A stretch of 64,000 nucleotides of DNA from Aquisalinus flavus (GCF_022559625.1 NZ_CP042288.1:1512409-1576408), one strand, 5' to 3'. Shown: positions 36,552 to 46,816, numbered from the stretch's first letter. Translations and numbers: made by a program. Notes: generated by a model not told the origin, from the sequence alone.

Positions 36552-36686
36552 ATGGCTCTCATTGTCGTTCTCATCGCCCTGACAATTGCGTTCTTCGTGC
36601 TCAACATCGCGCCGTTGGTGGTGATCAGCCTGTTCATCCTGTCCTTTGCCGTGCTCAACAAGCTGGAAAAGAACGCCGTCGACTGA
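36552..36686 (+). CDS. 44-residue membrane peptide upstream of the Ca2+ antiporter gene
   Basis: ATG 36552 to TGA 36686 encodes MALIVVLIALTIAFFVLNIA, a second hydrophobic run (VVISLFILSFAVL) and the polar end NKLEKNAVD. GGAG lies 8 nt before the ATG. The two membrane runs and good ribosome site make it a likely real small gene despite its size. It precedes the antiporter gene by 47 bp on the same strand and may act with it. No family recognised. Confidence 0.65.
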   Translation: MALIVVLIALTIAFFVLNIAPLVVISLFILSFAVLNKLEKNAVD

Positions 36687-36733
36687 TCGTCGAGTGGACC
36701 AGACTGACCATCACGCGGGAGATTTAGCCAGGC

Positions 36734-37723
36734 ATGCTTATTCAGATCGGTTTTATCGTCGTCGGCCTTCTCATCCTGCTGGTTGCGGGTGACCTGCTGG
36801 TACGCGGCGCTGTCAATCTGGCAACCCAGCTCAAAATTCCGACCCTGCTGATCTCGCTGACGATCGTCGCCTTCGGCACGTCGGCACCGGAATTCGTCGT
36901 CTCGCTTCAGGATGTGCTCAATGGCGGCGATAACGGTATCGCGATGGGCAATATCATCGGCTCGAACATCGCCAACATCCTGCTCGTACTTGGCCTGCCC
37001 GCCGTGATCACGCCGATGGCCCTGCATCTGAAAGGGTTGCGGCGTCATGCGACAGTCATGCTTGTTGCCACCGCCGCGTTCATTTTCATGGCCTTCTACT
37101 CCGGCATTCTGGCGTTGGTCTGGGGTCTGATCCTCATGGCGATGATCCTTGCCTATATTGCCTATGTCGGTGTCCACGCCATGAAGGGTGACAGCAGCGA
37201 AGAGGCCCTGCTCGATGATATCGAGGAATATAGCGAGACAAGCGGCAGTGCGTGGAAGACGCCCCTGTTCCTGATCCTCGGTCTCGTCGGCCTGCCGATC
37301 GGTGCGCATCTGCTGATCGACAATGGTTCGGCGCTTGCCAGCACGCTCGGCATCCGCGAGGAACTGATCGGGCTGACCATCGTCGCCTTCGGCACCTCGC
37401 TGCCGGAACTGGCGACAGTGGTTGCCGCCGCCGTGAAGAAACATGCCGATGTCGCGGTCGGCAATATCGTCGGCTCGAACATCTTCAACATTCTCTTTGT
37501 AGGCGGCGCAGCCGGTATTGCCTCGGTCGCGCCGGGCGCCACACCATCCTTTTTCCCGTTCGAGATGCGCTTCATCGATATGCCGGTGATGGCTGTCGCC
37601 GCGCTCGTCCTGGCAATTCTGATCTATGCCCGCGGCACCATCACAAGGCTTCTGGGCGCGGTCATGGCCGCTGGTTATGTCGCCTATATCATGTTCCTCG
37701 GTATCAATGCCGGCATCGTCTGA
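36734..37723 (+). CDS. Calcium/sodium antiporter (CaCA family, YrbG-like)
   Basis: 329-aa exchanger with ten helices in two inverted halves. The ion-binding alpha repeats are both present: VAFGTSAPEFVVSL with GNIIGSNIANILLVLG in the first half, and VAFGTSLPELATVV with GNIVGSNIFNILFVGG in the second. A short acidic cytoplasmic loop (DSSEEALLDDIEEYSE) joins the halves. It follows the 44-residue membrane peptide and precedes the SDR gene by 15 bp, so these genes may form one transcript. Confidence 0.95.
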   Translation: MLIQIGFIVVGLLILLVAGDLLVRGAVNLATQLKIPTLLISLTIVAFGTSAPEFVVSLQDVLNGGDNGIAMGNIIGSNIANILLVLGLPAVITPMALHLKGLRRHATVMLVATAAFIFMAFYSGILALVWGLILMAMILAYIAYVGVHAMKGDSSEEALLDDIEEYSETSGSAWKTPLFLILGLVGLPIGAHLLIDNGSALASTLGIREELIGLTIVAFGTSLPELATVVAAAVKKHADVAVGNIVGSNIFNILFVGGAAGIASVAPGATPSFFPFEMRFIDMPVMAVAALVLAILIYARGTITRLLGAVMAAGYVAYIMFLGINAGIV

Positions 37724-37738
37724 CCTTGCGAGACGCCC

Positions 37739-38527
37739 ATGAGCGACGGCAACACACCAAGCAATTCCGCATCACGGGGCACTGCCCTCGTCACCGGCGG
37801 GGGCGTGCGGGTCGGGCGGGCGCTTTGCGTGGCGCTGGCGAAGGCAGGCTTCGACGTCGCGGTTCACTATAATTCCTCAGAAGGCCCTGCATCCGAAACG
37901 GCATCCCTGATAGAATCGGCCGGCGGAAAGGCGCAGACCTTCCAGGGCGACCTCACGGATGCTGACAAGACATCGGATCTGGTGCCGGCAGTCAGCAGGG
38001 CGATGGGTCCCCTGAGCCTGCTCGTCAACAACGCCTCCCTGTTTGAAAATGACAGCCTCGGCGACTTCAGTCTCGATGGCTGGCACGCTCATATGAATGC
38101 CAATCTTCTGGCGCCAATGCTGCTCGCCAAGGCCTTTGCCGGGCAGGCAGAGCACGGCTGCAACAACATGATCGCCAACATCATCGACCAGCGAGTATGG
38201 GCCCTGACGCCACGCTTTTTCTCCTATACCCTGTCCAAATCCGCCCTGTGGACGGCGACCCGGACGCTGGCTCAGGACCTCGGCCCCAGGGGCATCCGCG
38301 TGAATGCCATCGGGCCGGGTCCGACGCTGAAGAACGCCCGCCAGTCGGATGCGGACTGGCAGGCCCAGAACGATGCGCTGATCCTGCGCAAGGGGCCGGA
38401 CCCGCACGATATCGCCGCCGCCCTGATTTATCTGGTCGACTCCCGCGCCGTAACGGGCCAGATGATCGCCGTCGACGGGGGCCAGCACCTGGCGTGGGAA
38501 ACGCCGGACGTGACCGTAAACGAATAG
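37739..38527 (+). CDS. SDR-family pteridine reductase-like protein (FolM-like)
   Basis: 262-aa short-chain dehydrogenase. The N-terminal motif TGGGVRVGRALC is the TGxxxRxG form seen in pteridine reductases and FolM rather than the usual TGxxxGxG. VNNASLFEND and the catalytic YTLSKSALWTATR are present. Ten bp downstream lies folB, supporting a role in reducing a pterin such as dihydromonapterin or dihydrofolate. This would also fit a supply of tetrahydropterin for PhhA, encoded 20 kb away, but that is inference. Confidence 0.85.
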   Translation: MSDGNTPSNSASRGTALVTGGGVRVGRALCVALAKAGFDVAVHYNSSEGPASETASLIESAGGKAQTFQGDLTDADKTSDLVPAVSRAMGPLSLLVNNASLFENDSLGDFSLDGWHAHMNANLLAPMLLAKAFAGQAEHGCNNMIANIIDQRVWALTPRFFSYTLSKSALWTATRTLAQDLGPRGIRVNAIGPGPTLKNARQSDADWQAQNDALILRKGPDPHDIAAALIYLVDSRAVTGQMIAVDGGQHLAWETPDVTVNE

Positions 38528-38537
38528 GAACTGCCTT

Positions 38538-38972
38538 TTGAAACAGACAAGCCAGACCGACACGCTGCGCGCCCTCCATCCGCGCCAGGGTGAAGGTGCC
38601 CCGCATCGAACGATTTTCGTGCGTGGCCTGAAGCTCGACGCCAATATCGGTGCCTATGATAGCGAGATGGGCCGGACCCAGCCGGTGGTGATCAGCCTCG
38701 AGGTCGAGGTCCAGGAGCCTGCCGATCCGGTCTCCGACAGTCTCGAAGACGTTGTCTGCTACAACCGGCTGGTCGAGACAATCCGGGAAATCCTCGCCGA
38801 CGGCCATATCAGGCTGGTCGAAACACTGGCCGAACGGATCGCGGCTGAATGTCTTGCCCATCCCATGAGCCTGTCTGTTAAAGTGCGGGTAGAAAAGCCC
38901 GAGGCGATCGAGGAAGCGGAGGCCGCCGGGGTCGAGATCACCAGAACCAAACGACTTGATCAGGGAGCCTGA
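38538..38972 (+). CDS. folB: Dihydroneopterin aldolase
   Basis: Cleaves 7,8-dihydroneopterin to 6-hydroxymethyl-dihydropterin in folate synthesis. The 144-aa protein has a 25-residue N-terminal extension, then TIFVRGLKLDANIGAYDSEMGRTQPVVISLEVEV, VVCYNRLVETI and the active-site lysine in VKVRVEKPEAI. The start is TTG 38538, with AGGAA upstream; the next ATG would remove essential sequence. folP and folK are not neighbours here. The product and the SDR protein form a small pterin unit. Confidence 0.92.
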   Translation: MKQTSQTDTLRALHPRQGEGAPHRTIFVRGLKLDANIGAYDSEMGRTQPVVISLEVEVQEPADPVSDSLEDVVCYNRLVETIREILADGHIRLVETLAERIAAECLAHPMSLSVKVRVEKPEAIEEAEAAGVEITRTKRLDQGA

Positions 38973-38975
38973 CAT

Positions 38976-40763
<1,788 letters not shown>

Positions 40764-40787
40764 GCCGTTGCGCGCATCGGCGCATAC

Positions 40788-40823
40788 AACCGGCGGCGGC
40801 TTGCACCGACCGCCGGTTTTTCT
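40788..40823 (+). terminator. Rho-independent terminator after the M28 peptidase gene
   Basis: AACCGGCGG and CCGCCGGTT pair as 9 bp around a 13-nt loop, followed by TTTCT. It closes the antiporter-folB-peptidase group and separates it from uvrC. Confidence 0.85.
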
Positions 40824-40840
40824 ATCTATAGAACTGTTCC

Positions 40841-42769
40841 ATGACCGATTCACCGACCCCCCCTTCCGCGCTGAAAGGCGCCGCCCTTATCGCCGACCAG
40901 GTCAAGCGCCTGCCGGAAAAGCCCGGCGTTTATCGCATGGTCGGCGATGGCGGGGATATCCTCTATGTCGGCAAGGCGCGGAACCTGAAGCGGCGCGTCG
41001 CCAACTATGCCAAGGGCACGGGCCATTCCAACCGCATCATGCGCATGATCGCCGAGACCCGGTCGATGGAATTCGTCGTCACCGAGACCGAGACCGAGAG
41101 CCTTCTGCTCGAGGCGAACCTGATCAAGCAGCTCAAGCCGAAATTCAACGTGCTGCTGCGCGACGACAAGTCGTTCCCCTACATCCTGATCGCGACCGAC
41201 CATACCGCCCCGCAGATCGTCAAGCATCGCGGCGCGCAGAAACGCAAGGGCCATTATTTCGGCCCCTTCGCCTCTGCCGGGGCGGTCAACCGCACCATCA
41301 ACACGCTGCAGAAGGCGTTCCTCCTGCGCACCTGCACCGACAGCGTCTATGAGGGCCGCACCCGCCCCTGCCTGCTGCACCAGATCAAGCGCTGCGCGGC
41401 ACCCTGCGTCGATCTTGTCGACAGGGAGGGCTATGACGCGCTGGTCAGGGATGCAGTCGACTTCCTCAACGGCAAGAACCGGCAGATCCAGGGCGAATTG
41501 TCCGCCGAGATGGAGCGCGCCTCGGAGGATCTCGACTTCGAACGCGCCGCATCCCTGCGCGACCGGATCCGGGCGCTGACCTATGTTCAGGAGAGCCAGG
41601 ACATCAATCCGGGCACGGTCACGAATGCCGATGTCTTCGCCCTGCATCACGAGGGCGGACAGGCCTGTATCCAGACCTTCTTTTTCCGTGCCGGGCAGAA
41701 CTGGGGCAACCACAATTTCTTTCCGCGTCATGACCGGGAAGATACGAGTGCGGAGATCCTGCAGGCCTTCCTTGCCCAGTTCTATGACGGGCGCGAGGCG
41801 CCGCGGCTGATCCTGATCAGCGAGGAGATCGAGGAGGCCCCGCTGCTGATGGAAGCGCTCGCCATCAAGGCCGGGCACAAGATCGAAATTCTCGCGCCCC
41901 AGCGCGGCGAGAAGCGCGACCTCGTCAATCACGCGCTGATGAATGCCCGCGAGGCGCTTGGCCGGCGGCTGTCGGAAAGCGCCAGCCAGAAGAAGCTGAT
42001 GGCCCAGCTGTGCGAGACGCTCGGCATGGACCAGCCCCCTGCCCGCATCGAAGTCTATGACAACTCCCACATCTCCGGCACCAATGCGCTGGGCGGGATG
42101 ATCGTCGCTGGCGAGGAAGGCTTCCGCAAGAACGCCTATCGCAAGTTCAACATCAAGTCCGACGAGATCACGCCCGGCGACGATTTCGGCATGATGCGCG
42201 AAGTGCTGACGCGGCGCTTCTCCCGCCTCGTCAAGGAAGAGACGCCGGGCTCCGACAACTGGCCGGGCCTCGTCGTCATCGATGGCGGCGCGGGCCAGCT
42301 TTCAGCCGCCAGAGCGGTGATGGAAGACGCCGGTCTCGCCATCGGTCCGCAGACGGAACAAGGCGAGATCATGCTCGTCTCCATCGCCAAGGGCAGGCGC
42401 GAGGACGAGCGCGGGCGCAAGCGCACCGACCGCACGGCCTCGGCGACCGGCGAGCAGTTCTTCATCCCCGGCAAGCCGCCCTTCACGCTGGAAGCGCGCA
42501 GCCCGGTCCTCTATTACCTGCAGCGCCTGCGCGACGAGGCGCATCGCTTTGCCATCGGCTCGCACCGGGCGCGGCGCAAGAGGCAGATGACGACAAACCC
42601 GCTCGATTCGATCGAGGGCGTCGGCGGCAAGCGCAAGAAGGCGCTGTTGCATCATTTCGGCTCGGCCAAGGCCGTTGCCCGCGCCAAGGCGGAGGACCTT
42701 GCCGCCGTCGAGGGCATTTCCGAGGCAATGGCGACGCGCATTTACGACCACTTCCACGGCGCCAAATAA
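40841..42769 (+). CDS. uvrC: Excinuclease ABC subunit C
   Basis: Makes both incisions in nucleotide-excision repair. 642 aa: GIY-YIG nuclease at about residues 25-105 ([21 protein letters not shown]), Cys cluster [18 protein letters not shown] motif near residue 220, RNase H-like C-terminal nuclease ([33 protein letters not shown]) and helix-hairpin-helix motifs at the end ([14 protein letters not shown]). In many proteobacteria pgsA follows directly; here 2.7 kb lies between. Confidence 0.97.
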   Translation: MTDSPTPPSALKGAALIADQVKRLPEKPGVYRMVGDGGDILYVGKARNLKRRVANYAKGTGHSNRIMRMIAETRSMEFVVTETETESLLLEANLIKQLKPKFNVLLRDDKSFPYILIATDHTAPQIVKHRGAQKRKGHYFGPFASAGAVNRTINTLQKAFLLRTCTDSVYEGRTRPCLLHQIKRCAAPCVDLVDREGYDALVRDAVDFLNGKNRQIQGELSAEMERASEDLDFERAASLRDRIRALTYVQESQDINPGTVTNADVFALHHEGGQACIQTFFFRAGQNWGNHNFFPRHDREDTSAEILQAFLAQFYDGREAPRLILISEEIEEAPLLMEALAIKAGHKIEILAPQRGEKRDLVNHALMNAREALGRRLSESASQKKLMAQLCETLGMDQPPARIEVYDNSHISGTNALGGMIVAGEEGFRKNAYRKFNIKSDEITPGDDFGMMREVLTRRFSRLVKEETPGSDNWPGLVVIDGGAGQLSAARAVMEDAGLAIGPQTEQGEIMLVSIAKGRREDERGRKRTDRTASATGEQFFIPGKPPFTLEARSPVLYYLQRLRDEAHRFAIGSHRARRKRQMTTNPLDSIEGVGGKRKKALLHHFGSAKAVARAKAEDLAAVEGISEAMATRIYDHFHGAK

Positions 42770-42773
42770 GACC

Positions 42774-42795
42774 GGTCCGGCATCGCTGCCGGACC
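42774..42795. terminator. Hairpin between convergent uvrC and the EF-hand gene
   Basis: GGTCCGGCA and TGCCGGACC form a perfect 9-bp stem with a 4-nt loop just after the uvrC stop. No T run follows on either strand, so termination is likely but not certain. Confidence 0.5.
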
Positions 42796-42833
42796 GCTGG
42801 AAAGGCGGGATAGTCAGGCCTGTCGAGGGGAGG

Positions 42834-43373
42834 TCAGTCCTCCCTGCCGGTTCCGGATTTGCCGGATTTGCGATCCGCCCAGCGCTGTTTCATGGTTTCG
42901 CGCATCGCCTCGCGGGCGGCGTCGGCCTCGGCGCGGGTGATATTGCCATCACCATCGGTGTCGACCTTGTCGAGATGTTCCGGCTCATGGGCGAGGAACT
43001 CGGCCTGAGAAATGACACCGTCACCATCCGTATCGAGACGGTCGACAGGATTGCCGCGATCACGCGCCTCGTTGCCGGCACCGGCGCGGCGCTCGGCGAT
43101 CCGTTCGGCCATCCGCTCTTTCATTCCCGTACGGCGGGCTTCCTGAGCAGCCTTCATTTCCTCCTCGGTGACATAGCCATTGCCATCGGCATCGAGCTCG
43201 ATGAACATGGCCAGCTTGGCGGCGTCGCGCTCGGCGGGGGTGATGACGCCGTCGCCATTGGTATCGACCCGCTCGAACATGTCTTTGCCCCGGTCACCTT
43301 GCGCCATCGCGGCGGTTGAAATGGACAGTGCAGCGAGGCTGCCGGCGGCGATCAACATTGATTTCCTGATCAT
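42834..43373 (-). CDS. Exported EF-hand calcium-binding protein
   Basis: 179-aa protein with signal peptide MIRKSMLIAAGSLAALSISTAAMAQ. Four EF-hand loops are visible: DTNGDGVITPAE, DADGNGYVTEEE, DTDGDGVISQAE and DTDGDGNITRAE, arranged as two pairs around a basic spacer (MKERMAERIAERRAG). All calcium-ligand positions are filled. The tail is basic. It may buffer or sense calcium in the periplasm. It is convergent with uvrC and divergent from the ECF sigma gene over 216 bp. Confidence 0.93.
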   Translation of the reverse strand: MIRKSMLIAAGSLAALSISTAAMAQGDRGKDMFERVDTNGDGVITPAERDAAKLAMFIELDADGNGYVTEEEMKAAQEARRTGMKERMAERIAERRAGAGNEARDRGNPVDRLDTDGDGVISQAEFLAHEPEHLDKVDTDGDGNITRAEADAAREAMRETMKQRWADRKSGKSGTGRED

Positions 43374-43541
43374 GGGTGGTTCCTTTCGGGTGGTTGGTTT
43401 CTCCCTGACACCCCTTTAACGGTACTGCGCCGGGAACCTGTCGCGGCTGACATGACCGTAATGATTCTGCCCGAACCGGCGTAAACAGGAGCGGCAGGCC
43501 GGATGCCAGGGGTCGCCTCGCAGGATTTTGCTGCGTTGCGT

Positions 43542-43569
43542 TGAACCTTTTGGCCGCCGCCGGCGACTA
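43542..43569 (+). promoter_or_regulatory. ECF-type promoter upstream of the sigma-factor gene
   Basis: TGAACC (43542-43547), a 16-nt spacer and CGACTA (43564-43569) resemble ECF-sigma promoters with the AACC core at -35. It lies 20 nt before the sigma gene ATG, suggesting autoregulation. Confidence 0.5.
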
Positions 43570-43589
43570 CACTTGCGAACAGGGATTGG

Positions 43590-44138
43590 ATGCAGGCGGT
43601 GACGCAGACGCAAACAGACAGGGTCTATGACGAGCTGCTCGTCACGCTGATCAAGGCCGGCGAGGCGGGCGCCGCGGAACGGCTGGCCGCACGCTGGCAG
43701 CCGCGGCTCATCCGGGTCGCAAGGCGACTGCTGCGCGACGACGACCAGGCCCGCGAGGCGGTGCAGGAAGCATGGACCGGTATCTGCCGTGGCTGGCACG
43801 GCCTGTCCGACCCGGCGAAATTCCCGGCCTGGGCGTTCGGCATCCTCCACCGCAAATGCGCCGACCGCATCCGCCACGAGCAGCGATCCCGCGCCCGGCA
43901 CGATAGCGGCGCGGACCCGCTGGCGCTGCCGGTCATGGCGGGGGCGGAAGATCACGCGGCGATCACCCAGGCGCTCGGAATGCTGAGCCCGGACCACCGG
44001 ACCGCCGCCATCCTCTATTTCGGCGAGGGGCTGACGCTCGCCGAGATCGCCATCGCGACGGGCGTGCCCACCGGCACCGCCAAGTCGCGCATCTTCCACG
44101 CGCGGCAACGACTGAAAACGCTTCTGAAAGGAGACTGA
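43590..44138 (+). CDS. ECF RNA polymerase sigma factor
   Basis: 182-aa sigma-70-family factor with regions 2 and 4 only. Region 2 is about residues 25-95 (LIRVARRLLRDDDQAREAVQEAWTGICRGWHGL, FPAWAFGILHRKCADRIR); region 4 is about residues 125-175 (LSPDHRTAAILYFGEGLTLAEIAIATGVPTGTAKSRIFHARQRL). The following gene, 1 bp away, is a small membrane protein (DUF6768) that could serve as its partner. AGGGA precedes the ATG. Confidence 0.93.
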   Translation: MQAVTQTQTDRVYDELLVTLIKAGEAGAAERLAARWQPRLIRVARRLLRDDDQAREAVQEAWTGICRGWHGLSDPAKFPAWAFGILHRKCADRIRHEQRSRARHDSGADPLALPVMAGAEDHAAITQALGMLSPDHRTAAILYFGEGLTLAEIAIATGVPTGTAKSRIFHARQRLKTLLKGD

Positions 44139-44139
44139 A

Positions 44140-44523
44140 ATGCCGGATTTTGACGATAGACTGAGAGAGGGCCTGGGCGGCCCGCTGAGTGCCGATGACC
44201 GGGCCTTCCTCGACAAGCTCGACAGCGAGAAGGGCATGTTCGAGAGCCTCGGCTTTTCCTTCCAGGGCAAGCTGAAAGTCTGGGCGATGCTGGCCACGGC
44301 GCTGACCTTCGTCATGTCGGGCCTTGGCCTGTGGGCCGTGTGGCAGATGTTCGAGGCCGACACGACCCGCGGGCTGATCCTGTGGGCCGCCGCCGGCTGG
44401 GCCGCCTGGACCATGCAGATCGGCCTGAAGCAATGGCTGTGGGACCGTATCCGCATGCTGAACATATTGCGCGAGCTGAAGAAAATAGAACTGCGCCTCG
44501 CCCGGCTGGAAGACCGGGGTTAA
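44140..44523 (+). CDS. DUF6768-like membrane protein, candidate anti-sigma partner
   Basis: 127-aa protein: an N-terminal cytoplasmic region (PDFDDRLREGLGGPLSADDRAFLDKL), two membrane helices (about residues 44-65 and 75-93) and a basic C-terminal helix ending ELKKIELRLARLEDRG. Coupled to the ECF sigma gene by a 1-bp gap. The layout resembles anti-sigma factors, but no zinc-binding anti-sigma motif is visible; the family has no established function that I know. Confidence 0.75.
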   Translation: MPDFDDRLREGLGGPLSADDRAFLDKLDSEKGMFESLGFSFQGKLKVWAMLATALTFVMSGLGLWAVWQMFEADTTRGLILWAAAGWAAWTMQIGLKQWLWDRIRMLNILRELKKIELRLARLEDRG

Positions 44524-44555
44524 CCCCGCTCTCTCTCCCGTTCTTTTGCCGGGCA

Positions 44556-44590
44556 GCGGCCTCTCCATCTGGAGGGGCCGCGCCGGTTTT
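44556..44590 (+). terminator. Terminator of the sigma/DUF6768 operon
   Basis: GCGGCCTCTCC, loop ATCT, GGAGGGGCCGC make an 11-bp stem with one G-U pair, followed after 5 nt by TTTT. Confidence 0.8.
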
Positions 44591-44647
44591 GAGGCGAGCG
44601 CAGTGGGTGTTTCACCGGTGTCTGCTACTTGTGGAGACCCATCAATT

Positions 44648-44689
44648 CTTGTCATGCCGGGGCACCCGTCAGGGTGAACCCGGGACCTG
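44648..44689 (+). repeat. Dispersed intergenic element, copy 1
   Basis: Begins CTTGTCATGCCGGGGCA and ends ACCCGGGACCT, with an internal variable part. The copy at 44810-44851 is the same element on the other strand (CTTGTCGTCCCGGCCA... GCCGGGATCCA). Confidence 0.6.
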
Positions 44690-44776
44690 TTTTCCAGAGA
44701 CGGTGCCTTGATGAAAGATCGGTGCCGCATGCGGTTCTGTTGTTTCGCCCCCTCACCGCCTCTGGCATTCGGCGCT

Positions 44777-44801
44777 GCAAATGATTCACTGGATCATTTG
44801 C
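44777..44801. repeat. 25-bp near-perfect palindrome
   Basis: Arms GCAAATGATTCA and TGGATCATTTGC around a single C, with one G-U type mismatch. It is centred between the two inverted dispersed elements. Operator or cruciform; no gene is nearby on either side for 250 bp. Confidence 0.6.
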
Positions 44802-44809
44802 AAGTCGCC

Positions 44810-44851
44810 TCATGGATCCCGGCTCGCGCTGCGCCTGGCCGGGACGACAAG
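44810..44851 (-). repeat. Dispersed intergenic element, copy 2 (inverted)
   Basis: Inverted relative to 44648-44689. Conserved ends, variable centre; spacing of about 120 bp. Together they could fold back as a large hairpin in RNA or DNA. Confidence 0.6.
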
Positions 44852-45228
44852 AGAGGCAGCACTTCAAGCACCGGCAAGCAATGCTCGCGGTGTCGAGAAT
44901 TATGAGGGGGCCCGTGCATGGCGGCCATCGCCTCTGAAATAATAAAATGACTGGCATAGCTCTCGCCATGCACGGCGGCGTTCGATGCGGGGCCAAATTG
45001 CATAGCTCTCCCGCCCACGGGCTACCGTGGGACGCCGTTCCGCCGGACGATGCAAAGCTGTACACACCCTCAATTGCCGGCAGAAACCTGATGGGATGGC
45101 GTCAGGCGCAGGTCACGCCCCCGGCCATCCCCTCGGCCATGATCCTCACCATGGCCTGCGGTGAATATAGCCGCGTGGCGATGGGCGGGGATAAGTATCG
45201 TGGGCGTTTTTTGGTCGGGCGTTATCAG

Positions 45229-45378
45229 GGCCCTCACCCGAAATTCCCTGCAGGAATTTCGACCTCTCCCGGGAGGGAGAGGTAGGGCATTGCGCAAAAT
45301 TCAAGATCGGTCCCTACCTCTCCCTGTGTGTGTTGGGGGGAGAGGTCAAAATCAGCCTGCTGATTTCGGGTGAGGGCC
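45229..45378. repeat. Compound long inverted repeat (150 bp)
   Basis: Left arm 45229-45287 begins GGCCCTCACCCGAAAT and ends GGGAGAGGTAGGG; right arm 45312-45378 is its imperfect reverse complement. Each arm holds smaller palindromes (AAATTCC...GGAATTT and ACCTCTCCC...GGGAGAGGT in the left arm). A further small hairpin GGCCTT-TCGGG-AAGGCC follows at 45375-45391. Confidence 0.75.
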
Positions 45379-45470
45379 TTTCGGGAAGGCCTACTCCGGC
45401 AACAGGAACAGCGCTGCGACCCCGCAAATCTCCTTCCCCATCCCCCCGGATCACCCTACACATTTCGCCC

Positions 45471-46004
45471 ATGGCCAATGCTCTGACACTGCTGCGAATC
45501 TTCCTGATCGTGCCGTTTACTGCGGTGATGTTCGCGCCGGGCGATCCGGCGCAGTGGACGGCGCTGTTGCTGTTTCTTGCCGCCGGGGCGACGGACTTCC
45601 TCGACGGGCGGGTTGCCCGGGCGCGGGGCGAGACGTCGCGGCTCGGGGCCATGCTCGACCCGATTGCAGACAAGCTGCTGACGACCGCGGCGCTGTTCCT
45701 GCTGGTCATGACCGGGGAGCTTTACGGCATCCACATCCTGGCCGGGCTGTCGATCCTGTTGCGCGAGATCTGGGTCGCCGGTCTGCGCGAAGCGCTGGCG
45801 GGGCGCAGCGTGCTCGCCGTCTCGCCGCTGGCCAAGGTGAAGACCACGGCGCAGTTCGTTGCCATTGCCGTGTTGCTGGTGCCCTGGGGCGGGACGATGG
45901 TCGCGCTCGGGCTCGTGCTGTTATGGATCGCCGCGGCACTGACCCTGTTCACCGGCTATCAGTACACCCGCGCTGCCCTGCCGGTATTGCAGGAAAAACC
46001 GTAG
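45471..46004 (+). CDS. pgsA: CDP-diacylglycerol--glycerol-3-phosphate 3-phosphatidyltransferase
   Basis: Makes phosphatidylglycerol phosphate, the committed step to phosphatidylglycerol and cardiolipin. The 177-aa membrane enzyme carries the CDP-alcohol transferase motif DFLDGRVARARGETSRLG followed by AMLDPIADK with all conserved Asp residues. About five helices. ATG at 45471 begins MANALTLLRIFLIVP, the normal start of the family. Separated from uvrC by the repeat-rich insert. Confidence 0.95.
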   Translation: MANALTLLRIFLIVPFTAVMFAPGDPAQWTALLLFLAAGATDFLDGRVARARGETSRLGAMLDPIADKLLTTAALFLLVMTGELYGIHILAGLSILLREIWVAGLREALAGRSVLAVSPLAKVKTTAQFVAIAVLLVPWGGTMVALGLVLLWIAAALTLFTGYQYTRAALPVLQEKP

Positions 46005-46114
46005 GCGATGCCCGCCGGGGACCCGGTTCTTGCGGCTGTTTTTCCGGGCAAATTGCGTGCTAGTGTAGGCGGCATGATCCGCCAACAAGAAGACATGAAG
46101 GAACAGCCTGCCCC

Positions 46115-46816
46115 GTGAGCAAGAGTGCCATCGCCCCGGATGAGGATGCCCCGCATATCCTGATCGTCGATGACGATTCGCGCATCTGCGAGCTGCTCAA
46201 GCGTTTCCTGAAGGACAATGGTTATCACGCGACGACGGCAAGCAGTGCGGCGCAGGCGCGCAAGCTGATGGCGGGGCTGTCCTTCGACCTGCTGATCCTC
46301 GACGTGATGATGCCGGGCGAGACCGGGTTCGAGCTGACCCAGTCGCTGCGCGAGACATCCTCGGTGCCGATCATCCTGTTGACCGCGCGGGGCCAGTCCG
46401 GCGACCGGATCGAGGGGCTGGAACGCGGCGCCGACGATTACATGGCCAAGCCGTTCGAGCCGCGCGAGCTGCTGCTGCGCATCCGCAACCTGATGAAACG
46501 GCGCGAGGCCGATGGCGCGCGCAAGACGGAATTTTCCTTCGGCGATTGCGTGTTCCACCCGGCCCGGGGCGAGCTGAAACGCGCCGGCGACATGGTGAAG
46601 CTGACCAGCGGCGAACTGGATCTGTTGCGCACGCTGGTGCAGAAGCCGGGTGCGCCGATCTCCCGCGCGGCGCTGGCCGAGAAGACCTCCGCCGCCATGG
46701 ACCGGTCGATCGACGTGCAGGTCACCCGCCTGCGCAAGAAGATCGAGGACGATCCGCGCAACCCGATGATCCTGCAGACCGTGCGCGGCGTCGGCTATGC
46801 GCTGATGGTGGACTGA
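46115..46816 (+). CDS. OmpR-family response regulator
   Basis: 233-aa regulator with an N-terminal receiver domain (phospho-acceptor D63 in LLILDVMMPGETGF; acidic pair DD 19-20; K in AKPFEPREL) and a C-terminal winged helix (SIDVQVTRLRKKIEDDPRNPMILQTVRGVGYAL). Start GTG 46115 with GAAGGAA upstream; the ATG just before it is out of frame. The kinase gene follows with 2 bp between. Resembles the OmpR/EnvZ-like pair of alphaproteobacteria; the signal is unknown. Confidence 0.94.
   Translation: MSKSAIAPDEDAPHILIVDDDSRICELLKRFLKDNGYHATTASSAAQARKLMAGLSFDLLILDVMMPGETGFELTQSLRETSSVPIILLTARGQSGDRIEGLERGADDYMAKPFEPRELLLRIRNLMKRREADGARKTEFSFGDCVFHPARGELKRAGDMVKLTSGELDLLRTLVQKPGAPISRAALAEKTSAAMDRSIDVQVTRLRKKIEDDPRNPMILQTVRGVGYALMVD

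Larger units (their letters stand above)
44591..45470. other. Repeat-rich non-coding region upstream of pgsA
   Basis: About 880 bp without a convincing gene; the frames at 44947-45285 and 45070-45297 lack any protein-like features. It contains two inverted copies of one dispersed element, a 25-bp palindrome and a long inverted repeat (separate entries). The pgsA promoter should also be here. Confidence 0.7.

Noticed and set aside
44947-45285. Possible small gene in the repeat-rich region
   Set aside because: No ribosome site, no hydrophobic or domain pattern, and it runs into the long inverted repeat.
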